NCBI GenBank assembly: GCA_021521415.1
Contig: JAIQDT010009243.1
Span: forward strand, 1 to 64,000
Reading direction: 5' to 3'
Length of the DNA stretch: 64,000 nt
Origin: Bidens hawaiensis
Taxonomy: Eukaryota > Streptophyta > Magnoliopsida > Asterales > Asteraceae
In this document: piece by piece, positions 55,467-64,000 of the stretch
Numbering within the stretch: the first letter of the stretch is position 1
Layout of the letters: each line of letters begins with the position of its first letter
Position numbers and translations under genes: made by a program
The notes under the pieces: generated by a model
The model's input: only the letters and a program-made list of their open reading frames with translations
Told to the model about the DNA's origin: nothing
The model's database searches: none

Positions 55467-58400
55467 TTACATTGTTCGTACATGGCGCATGCCAATATCA
55501 TGAACATGTTTCCTGAATGTTGCTGTGGGAAGTGCTTTTGTGAAAAGAACAGCTGAGTTGTTGCTGGACTGGACATATCTCATTTCAACCTGATTGTCTT
55601 TAATAAGGTCTCGAGTATACTCAAAGTATCTTGGTGGTATATGCTTTGTTCTGTCACTTTTGATATATCCTTCCTTCATTTACGAGACACAAGCTGCATT
55701 ATCTTCATAGATAGGAGTTGGAATTCGATCTTTCTCTAGTCCACAAGAAATCAATATGTGTCGTGACATAGATCTTAACCATACACATTCTCTTGAAGCT
55801 TCATGCAATGCAATGACTTCAGCATGATTTGAAGATGTTGCAATGAGTGCTTGTTTCTAAGAACGCCATGAAATCACAGTTCCTCCATTCTTAAATACAT
55901 ATCCAGTTTGAGATTTTGCTTTATGGGGATCAGATAAATAACCTGCATCTGCATAACCAACTAACCCTTCTTTTGAATCGTTAGGATAAAATAAACCTAA
56001 ATCAACAGTTCCTTTTAAATACCGAAAAATATGTTTAATGCTATTCCAATGTTTTTTAGTAGGGGATGAACTGAATCTTGCCAATAAATTAACTGCAAAA
56101 GAAATGTCAGGTCTTGTACAGTTAGTAAGATACATAAGTGCTCCAATTGCACTGAGGTATGGTACTTCGGGACCAAGAATCTCTTCATTATCTTCGCAAG
56201 GACGAAATGGATCATTGTCAACATTGAGTGATCTAACCACCATCGGTGTGCTTAAAGGATTTGCTTTGTCCATATTGAAACGTTTTAAGAGTTTCTCAGT
56301 ATAAGTTGACTGATGCACAAGTATCCCATTATGCATATGCTCAATTTGTAAACTAAGACAATAATTGGTTTTTCCAAGTTCTTTCATTTCTAATTCTTTC
56401 TTTAAAAGAGCAATTGCTTCATTAATTTCTTTTTGTGTCCCAATTAAATTTAGATCGTCAACATACACAGCTATGATCACATATCCTGATGTTGTCTTCT
56501 TGATGAAGACACATGGACAAATAAGATTATTTGTGTATCCTTTGCTTATCAAATAATCACTCAAACGATTGTACCACATCCTTCCAGATTGTTTCAGTCC
56601 ATACAAGGATCTTTGTAATTTGATGGAATACATTTCCTTAGGCTTTGAGCTTATTGCATCGGGGAGTTTAAATCCTTCAGGAATTTTCATATAGATGTCA
56701 CTATCTAGTGATCCATACAAGTAAGCTGTGAAAACATCCATAAGGCGCATCTCTAAATTTTTAGAGACTGCTAAGCTGATTAAATATCTAAACGTAATAG
56801 CATCCATGACAGGAGAATACGTTTCTTCATAGTCAATTCCTGGCCTCTGAGAAAAACCTTGAGCTACAAGTCTTGCTTTATATCTTGTAACTTCATTTTT
56901 CTCATTTCGTTTTCTCACAAAAACCCATTTATATCCTACAGGTTTCATTGACTTTGGTGTAATGACAATAGGTCCAAAAACCTTTCGATTGTTTAGTGAG
57001 TTTAATTCAGCTTGCATAGCATCTTTCCATTTGTTCCAATCTTGTCGATTTTTACAATCATCTACAGATTTTGGTTCAGGGTCATCATTTTCTTCCATGA
57101 TATCGCTTGCCACAGAATAAGAAAATATATCATCAATATTTTCCATTTCATCTCGATCCCACATTATATGTGATTTACCATAGTTTATTGACAATTCTTT
57201 ATTGGAATCATTTATTTCTTCCTGAGGAAATGTTATATCATTTATTCTTTCCTGAGGGAAGGTTTTGTCAATCATTCCTTCCTTAGGGTCAGTATCCTTC
57301 TCAGAACCCTTTCTTTTTCGAGGATTTTTATCCTTTGAACCGATTGGCCTTCCACGTTTTAAACGTTTTTGAGATTCATGAGGTGCATTATTATGGTTTT
57401 GCTTGCTTGGAATCTCAACTCGAGCTGGAGCATTAGCAGCTGGTATATGAGATTTAGTGACCCTGTTTATATCAGTAAATGCATCAGGTAACTGATTTGC
57501 AATTTCTTGTAGATGTATTATTTTTTGAACCTCTGTCTCACTTTGTTTTGATCTTGGGTCTAGGTGTAACAATGATGGCACACACCATGATATATCTCTT
57601 TCTTGCTTTTTCATTTCTCCCCCTAATATCGGGAACATTGTCTCGTTAAAATGACAATCAGCAAAACGTGCTGTAAATACATCACCTGTTAAAGGTTCAA
57701 GGTATCTTATGATGGAAGATGTTTCATATCCAACATATATTCCCAACCTTCTTTGGGGACCCATTTTTGTGCGTTGTGGTGGTGCAATAGGAACATACAC
57801 AGCACAACCAAAAATTCTAAGATGAGAGATATTTGGCTCATTTCCAGAAACAAGTTGTGTGGGAGAGTATTTATGATTTGCACTTGGTCTTACGTGGATT
57901 AATGATCCAGCATGCATAATTGCATGACCCCAAATAGAAACAGGGAGTTTTGTCCTCATTATTAATGGTCTAACTATTAGCTGTAGGCGTTTGATCAACG
58001 ACTCGGCTAAGCCATTTTGTGTGTGTACATGAGCAACAGGGTGTTCTACAACAATCCCCACAGACATGCAATAATCATCAAAAGCATGTGATGTAAATTC
58101 TCCCGCATTATCAAGCCTTACTCTTTTAATGGTATAATCGGGAAAATGTGCACGTAATTTGATAATTTGAGCAAGAAATTTTGCAAAAGCAACATTACGA
58201 GTCGATAATAAAGAGATATTAGACCATCTGCTGGATGCGTCTATTAAGACCATGAAGTATCTAAATGGTCCACATGGTGGATGAATTGGTCCACATATGT
58301 CACCTTGAATTCTTTCAAGAAACATTGGTGTTTCTTTATCGACTTTTAATGGCGAAGGCCTTGTAATTAATTTTCCAAGAGAACAAGATGTACATTGAGG

Positions 58401-58967
58401 CATTTTATCTATTTTGTGGATCTTTTGACCTTTCAGTGGATGCCCATGTGTATTTTCAATGATCCTTTTCATCATTGTGGATCCTGGATGGCCTAATCTG
58501 TCATGCCATAAGTTTATGATACCAGAATCGCAACAATTTTCTTTGACTGCCATATGTGCTTGAGGCACATTTATATATGTATAATGCAAACCAGAATGGA
58601 GCATTGGCAATTTTTCCAATATTTGATCTTTGCTTATGATATGCAAATATTTTTCATTACTAACAGTCCTTGACTGAGTATCATATCCATTATGATATAT
58701 GTTTCTGAAACTCAACAAATTTCTTGTTGATTTTGGGGAAAATAAAGCATTTTCTATTTTGAGCTTTGTACCATTTGGTAATGCTAAATTAGCTTTTCCC
58801 ACTCCTTCTATCAAGTTTGTAGGACCTGATATTGTATTGATGATCCCTTTTGTTGGTTTCAGTTTATAAAAATATTTTTTAGATCTAAGTATAGTATGCG
58901 TGGCTCCACTATCCGCTATACATATATCTTCTTCATTTGTTTGATCTTGTGCTCCGGTGATTTTCAT
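55467..58967 (-). pseudogene. copia pol: protease, integrase, reverse transcriptase, RNase H
   Basis: The main frame of 1036 codons runs 58967-55857. In order: protease (ICIADSGATHTILRSKKYF); pre-integrase zinc region (LWHDRLGHPGSTMMKRI, CTSCSLGK); integrase with Asp in GDICGP, Asp in VRLDNAGEF and Glu in NGLAESLIKRL; reverse transcriptase (YKWVFVRKRNEKNEVTRYKA, SLYGLKQSGRMWYNRLSDYL, VYVDDLNLIG); and RNase H (GYADAGYLSD). A stop at 55857 after VISWRS and another at about 55680 break the RNase H; its end continues as HIPPRYFEYTRDLIKDNQVE to 55467. The RT and integrase catalytic residues all look intact. Confidence 0.92.
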
Positions 58968-59147
58968 TTTAAATCTTGAAAAATATTAAGAAAAAAAAAT
59001 AAGTGTATAACGAAGACATATGATATTTTAATAAGAACTTTATTTAATTGAAACACAAGTAGTACATGAAAGAGGAACTACATAATTAAAGATAATGAGA
59101 ACACACTTAATAACTGCATCTAATTATAGTAGTCAAGCAACTTTGTT

Positions 59148-60230
59148 TCAAAGTTCTACCCCAAAGTCTTCAACGCTCAGCTCAGCATTGATATTATTAA
59201 AGTTATCAACATGGTTCACTTCTTTCTCTTTTCCTTTTAGAGAGGCTTGGTACAGTTCACACAGATGTGGAGCTATGCGACAAGCCTTTGCCCAGTGGTT
59301 TGTACTTCCACATCTAAAACATGAAGTGTCATTGTTTTCGGACCTACCAGCTTCATTCCATTTATTTTGGTGGTTGGAATTGGTACTGTGTGGGACGTGA
59401 TAATTATTGGCTCTCTGGTTACGACCACGACCACGACCGTAAGAGTTATTGTTCCATTTGAATGGATGCTTACGATCATTAAAATGCCTTTTGTCAAAAT
59501 GACCACGTCCACGTCCACGGCCTCGTCCTCGACTTTGTTCCCATTTATGATCAGAATTTTTATGAGAACTTTTGTGAGCAACATGTGCTTCTGGTATTGC
59601 TAATGAACCCGTGGGACGAGATTGATGATTTTTCATCAATAATTCATTATTTTTCTCTGCTACAAGGAGTAATGCATTTAGATCAGAGTATCTCTTAAAA
59701 TTCTGCAAACGATAATGTGTTTGCAAGTTTATATTTGATGCATGAAACGTGGAGAAAGTTTTCTCTAACTTTTCTTCCTCTGTTACGGGATACCCACAAA
59801 ATTCTAGCTTTGAACAAATTCGGTATAAAGCAGAGGTGTAATCATTTACCCTCTTAAAATCTTGGAACCTAAGACTGTTCCATTCATCTCTAGAAGTAGG
59901 AAGTAAAAATTCCTTTAGATGACCGAATCTGCTTTTCAAATCTTCCCATATCATATATGGGTTATCATAATTAAAATACTCATGCTTTAGTAATTCATCA
60001 ATATGTTTATGGATGAAAACATCAGCTCTTGCTTTATCCTGGTCAGAGCAATCATTGTATTTTTGGATTGTGTCTAACATATCCATAGATTTTAAATGTC
60101 TTTTGACATTTGCTGTCCAAGACATATAATTTTCTCCATAAATGTTGAGTGCAGGGAATTCGAGTTTTGCTATATTTGACATTTTGTTGCTAAACATAAT
60201 AAGATAATTATTAGAATCCATATATATCAA
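59148..60230 (-). CDS. copia gag (UBN2-type) with CCHC knuckle
   Basis: An intact 360-codon frame. The biological start is probably the later Met in MSNIAKLEFPALN, since the first 16 codons are poorly gag-like. The core carries YMSWTANVKRHLKSMDMLDT, then WEDLKSRFGHLKEFLLP, then TFHASNINLQTHYRLQNFKR and MKNHQSRPTG. A basic RGRGRGRG region precedes the CCHC knuckle CFRCGSTNHWAKAC. Gag forms the particle in which reverse transcription takes place. It is separate from pol, so pol would need re-initiation or another mechanism for expression. Confidence 0.9.
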   Translation of the reverse strand: MIYMDSNNYLIMFSNKMSNIAKLEFPALNIYGENYMSWTANVKRHLKSMDMLDTIQKYNDCSDQDKARADVFIHKHIDELLKHEYFNYDNPYMIWEDLKSRFGHLKEFLLPTSRDEWNSLRFQDFKRVNDYTSALYRICSKLEFCGYPVTEEEKLEKTFSTFHASNINLQTHYRLQNFKRYSDLNALLLVAEKNNELLMKNHQSRPTGSLAIPEAHVAHKSSHKNSDHKWEQSRGRGRGRGRGHFDKRHFNDRKHPFKWNNNSYGRGRGRNQRANNYHVPHSTNSNHQNKWNEAGRSENNDTSCFRCGSTNHWAKACRIAPHLCELYQASLKGKEKEVNHVDNFNNINAELSVEDFGVEL

Positions 60231-60893
60231 TCAACAATGAGATACAATACATTGGTAGAGCTATAAACATATAAAAGAAAAAGAAAATGCCAAAATCTTC
60301 AGATGGGAGATTAAAAATTAGAATGAGAAGTAGTATAAGCATTATAGTGACCAACAGTAAAACCGGGTGAATCATTTTGAGAACTTTATCTTGGATAAAT
60401 TTAATAAGAAGAATGTTTGTTGTAAATGAAATGGGGTTAATGATTGGTTATTTATAGTGAAAATTTATAACCTTTTACAACGGTTATATTACCGTTTATA
60501 ACGGTAACATTACCGTTTGTGTGTATATATATAATATATAATATTAATTATTTTAAAGTAAGATAATAAATAAGATATTAAATACAGTTTATTTTATAAA
60601 ATATATATTTTTAGTATGCACAATAATAAGAATAGAATTGTTAGTGTAAATAAATCTAACTTCTAAATGAGATATTAGTGTGCATATATAAATAAAAGTT
60701 AGAATAGTTATCAAATTTTAATAACAATGTGTATACACATTATTGCTATTACTCAGTATATTAGTTAGTATATGTATATGCATAGATATATATCTAATGT
60801 ACATAATTAAAGAAGTGTTTATGATTCTTATGTAGATACCTTTGTGTCTATTACCTTTCTTGGTTAGAATATAAGCGGCTCGTGCTGATAACG

Positions 60894-61182
60894 TGTTATA
60901 ATATTAGCTCTAATTATAACAAGATTATTGAAGTAATAATTGAACTTTATTATATCTAAGAGACAAGAGAGTGAAGAGATATATGTGAATTGTTAGTTCT
61001 ACCGGGATGGATAACTTCGTTACAAATACATGCTATTTATAATATCAAATCTACTATTCAAAAAGTAAATCTACCGACAATCTCAACTATTATATTTCAT
61101 TTGGAGTGTTCGTGTGACTAAAGATGTTTGACAAATGTGTCATCCATCAATAATGTTATAACATTCATCAATAATTCATAAC
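60894..61182 (-). repeat. 5' LTR of the copia element
   Basis: It starts in + sense at TGTTATAATATTAGCTC, next to the minus-strand GTTATCAGCACGAGC primer-binding region (about 60878-60892), and ends at ATTCATAAC followed by GGGAT. A leader of about 660 bp separates it from gag. Confidence 0.9.
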
Positions 61183-61856
61183 GGGATTTTTGTTGTTTTG
61201 GGAACGAGAAAGTAAAAAAGAGAGACGAGGGAAAGATTGAAGAAGGGGGCCACCACTGTTACTTGTTCACATGAAGATAATAATGGATATTATTATTGTT
61301 GATTTATGAGGTGCTACTGTGTTGATTTAGAAGAAATCAACGAGTAAAGAAGACAAGTGATTGGGTGGATTATAACCTGCCACCATCCCGTCGAATTTGA
61401 TTTTGGGTCAAACTAGTGTACGTCATCAAACTAAAGACTTAATTATTTTCTTTATATTATTAATCTTTTTGTTTGAATTTTTTTATATAATACTATTTTT
61501 CATGAACTCATTTATTTTTGTCTCATACTTGATTATGAGTGGCTAACCTTTACACTACCTAGGTTTTGGTTGAGTACTATGTTAGTTTAATGGTTTGACG
61601 AACTATTTATTTGTTTGGTTGATTTAATATTATGGTAAAAAATTTTAATTGGTTTGGTCATAATATTGTTGAGTAATAGAATCTAGTTTATTGCTTTAAT
61701 ATTTATTCCACTTGTGTTTAATAGTTTTTTGGAGATTGTTAGGCGCTTGATTAGGTTGTCTACTTTATGTTTTCAACTTGTTTGCGGTTTATGGTCGAAA
61801 TAACCGTAGGAATTATTTATAAAAGTTTACTAGATTTTTATTATTCTTTCACTAGA

Positions 61857-62165
61857 GAGGCCGGGAGGCAATTTAGTGTTGTGTCATCCTTGTCTTTTGC
61901 GGGTTTGGGTAATAATTGCACGGGAGTGAGTTATCCTAGGTCCCTTAGATTATTGTGATACAAGTTGTGTTCAAGTTAATTAAAAAGTACCCCCTTTATA
62001 TTAATATATATTGTATCCGAAGAGGCCGGGAGGTGATTTGGGTTTTGGGGTACCATAGTATTATTAGGTAAAGTGAGACCGGGAGGTGATACAAACCTTT
62101 AACAATTAAGCTTCACATGTCATTAGAGTTCTAGGGTGTCGTTGGTGAGGCCGGGAGGCGATCTA
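61857..62165. repeat. Four spaced GAGGCCGGGAGGTGAT motifs
   Basis: Near-identical motifs start at about 61857, 62022, 62075 and 62146, in direct orientation with irregular spacing, in otherwise AT-rich LTR-D sequence. Their GC content is strikingly above the surroundings. Function unknown. Confidence 0.75.
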
Positions 62166-63021
62166 GCGTATTTTAGTGGTCTCTAGTGTCATATTTTTTA
62201 AGATATTGTTTTTCAACCAAGTCAAGTTCGTTAGCTATTAAGTTTAACTAGTAGGATTCCATTACCTAGGTAGTCGTTTCTCGCATATTAGTAAAACCCA
62301 ATTTTTTATAAAGTTTTATTTTTAGCTTTATTATTAATTAGTTAAGTATTATTAGTATAATTATTATATTAAAAATTAAAAAAAAATCAAAAGAATGTCG
62401 AGGTTAGTAATCTTTTAGGTTTAATAATAAGAGTTTACCCATAGTGTCCTAGGTTCGATATCCGTTCTTACTTGCTAACTACATTGCGACCGGTACACTT
62501 GCCAATTGTGTGTTTTTTTAGGTGAATTCGGTAAAACTTGGTTTTTAATATTATATACGTTTTTCACACATCAGTACCGATCCCTAATAATACTCGAGGA
62601 ATGTAGAGCGTAATGCTCTTTATAACGTAAGATATGAATATAAGTAAGTATGAATGAATGTATGAAAGTATAAATGAAGTATGTATGTACATATGTATTG
62701 TATGAGGTATGATTAACTAGAACTCACTCAGCGTAGCTGACTTTTAGTATGCACGCAGGTGAGTAGGATGCGACAGCTGGCGTGAGCGGGGCACATGGCA
62801 GAAGAATAAAAACCTGACATCTGAAGATCTGCTATGTTTTATAAGTTATGTTTTGATTTTGAAAGACAAGAAGAATGTTTTAATACAAGTTATGGATTAA
62901 TATGTATGTTTTATTGAAATTTTTCATATTCCGCGAATGATTTTATTCACTCTGATTAATAGAACTATGTTGATGAGTAAATCCAACGTCCAATGTGAGG
63001 CACCGGTAACGGGGACTTACA

Positions 63022-64000
63022 GAGCATTAGTGAGTCCGAAAGGCATCACTGTGAATTCATAATGTTCATATTGGGTTCTGAAGGGTGTCTTTGGTATATC
63101 TTCTTGTACTTTCAACTGATGGTAACCCGATCTAAGATTAATCTTTGAAAAACAGCCTGCTCCTTGGAGCTGATCAAACAAATCGTCGATTCTTGGAAGT
63201 GGATACTTATTCTTAATCGTGACCTTGTTCAGTTCTCTATAATCTATACACATCCTCATCGATCCATCCTTCTTCTTTACAAATAGAATTGGAGCTCCCC
63301 ATGGTGAAGAACTCGGTCGTATAAACCCTTTTTCCAAAAGCTCATCCAACTGCTTCTTTAATTCTTTCATTTCTGTGGATGCTAGTCTATAAGGAGACTT
63401 AGCTATTGGCGAAGTTCCTGGCATGAGGTCAATTCTAAACTCTACTTCTCTATCTGGCGGGGCTCCTGGTAACTCGTCAGGAAATACATCTTGGAATTCA
63501 GATACGATTGGCACTTCTTCCATCTTCTTTGGTTCAGGTTCTTTAGTTACATAGGCAATGAATGCAAGGCATCCCTTACCTAAGCAACTACTTGCTTTTA
63601 TCATAGAAATGATTCCTACTTTTCCTGCTTCTTTGTCTTCGGTGATACGAATAGTTTTATTGTTAGATGTTCAAATGTCAATGGATCTATCATTACATAA
63701 GATACATGCTTGATTAGAGGATAACCAATCCATACCTAAAACTACATCAAAACCTTCCAATGTCATGGGTAACAATCGTACAGGTATGACGTGATCGGCT
63801 AATGAAATAGTGGCGTTATTTGAAGCTTCAGTTATTCTACTCACATTTCCATCAGTAGTTTCGACTTCATAATGTTTATCTAGTTTAACTAAGGGTTCAT
63901 TCAATAGACTAAAGAATTTATAATCTATAAAACTTTGGTTTGCACCTGAGTCAAATAAAACTCTAGCATAAACATTATTAATAGGAAACATACCGGTGAT
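63022..64000 (-). pseudogene. gypsy-2 protease and reverse transcriptase start (runs off window)
   Basis: Upstream half of gypsy-2. At 63671-63991 is the aspartic protease ([20 protein letters not shown]) to [17 protein letters not shown]. After a frame break at about 63605-63670 comes the protease-RT linker and RT start ([51 protein letters not shown]). The frame is cut in the RT domain at the LTR insertion (63021) and resumes at 52710 with APAAFMDMM. Gag would lie beyond the right edge of the window. Confidence 0.88.

Larger units (their letters stand above)
55033..61182 (-). mobile_element. Young Ty1/copia retrotransposon (6.15 kb)
   Basis: On the minus strand: 5' LTR 60894-61182, leader, gag (60230-59148), pol (58967-55467), polypurine tract CCAAGGGGGAG at 55321-55331, and 3' LTR 55033-55320. 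The two LTRs differ at about one internal position over some 285 bp plus differences at the very ends, so insertion was recent. Nevertheless pol has two in-frame stops. The outermost bases are uneven (left TTATAATATT, right TGTTATAATATT) and I cannot see a clean target duplication. gag and pol are separate frames with about 180 bp of stop-containing sequence between them. Confidence 0.92.
54464..62573 (+). mobile_element. Solo LTR, family D, carrying a copia element
   Basis: It starts TGATATGGTTAAAAATATAC and ends TTTTTCACACATCA, flanked by the 4-bp duplication GTAC (54460-54463; 62574-62577). Without the copia element it would be about 1.96 kb. The right part (61850-62165) carries four spaced copies of a GAGGCCGGGAGGTGAT-like motif. 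No protein of its own is present. It sits inside the minisatellite of the solo LTR that starts at 52711. Confidence 0.75.
52711..63021 (+). mobile_element. Solo LTR of the gypsy-1 family, itself interrupted
   Basis: It starts TGTAACATCCCAAAATTTC (52711) and ends GGGGACTTACA (63021). The flanks are GAGCT and GAGCA, a 5-bp duplication with one mutation, inside gypsy-2 RT. Its own sequence (52711-54463 and 62578-63021, about 2.2 kb) shares the GC-rich hairpin run (53815-53895) and the GATCTTCGGATATTGCACGT-type block with the LTRs at 15568 and 35810, in opposite orientation. Its minisatellites differ: TTCTCGGTCA-type units at 53470-53620 and ACCCTACTATTATTCGAG units at 54305-54460. A TATAAATA box is at 52889-52896. 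Confidence 0.85.

Overview
This is a transposon-saturated stretch of a flowering-plant (eudicot) nuclear genome. The evidence is GT-AG introns, AT-rich intergenic DNA, plant-type PIF/Harbinger, hAT, Ty3/gypsy, Ty1/copia, LINE and SINE sequences, a Cassandra LTR carrying a 5S rRNA domain, and plant-style host genes. The repeat families suggest Asteraceae, but that is inference only.

Host genes. (1) An LC8-type dynein light chain-like gene is split between 8090-8302 and 21594-21758. Its one visible intron, about 13.3 kb, holds a hAT element, a TIR element with a Harbinger inside it, a Harbinger deletion derivative, and a two-ORF Harbinger carrying a solo LTR. (2) A NIN-like protein (NLP) relative with GAF-like and PB1 parts but no visible RWP-RK domain occurs as two frameshifted copies (24963-25929; 29543-30133 plus 37957-38011). 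They lie in a tandem duplication, and the second copy is cut in two by a gypsy element. (3) A TMEM128-like four-pass membrane protein gene (43543-45461, four coding exons, 191 residues) is the only gene here that reads intact.

Transposon layout. 0-8 kb: long inverted repeat, Harbinger-1, a reverse-transcriptase-like C-terminal relic, and a hAT foldback. 8-21.6 kb: the dynein intron. 21.6-38.6 kb: NLP duplication, a TIR element of about 1.3 kb in an AT microsatellite, and a degenerate chromovirus-like gypsy element (30162-37956). 38.6-42.7 kb: gypsy leader/gag relic with a 2.5-kb solo LTR inside it, then a LINE 3' end. 46-51.5 kb: SINE, Harbinger remnants, a putative 3.3-kb LTR and a Cassandra LTR. 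51.5-64 kb: a four-level nest. A second gypsy element is broken by a solo LTR of the first gypsy's family, which is broken by another solo LTR, which is broken by a young copia element whose LTRs differ at about one position inside the repeat.

I found no defence system, operon or clearly new biological system. The most unusual signals are the transposon-filled dynein intron, NLP relatives lacking RWP-RK, one LTR family that carries different minisatellites at equivalent positions, and several insertions whose target-site duplications can be read directly. All boundaries were read by eye and no database search was run.
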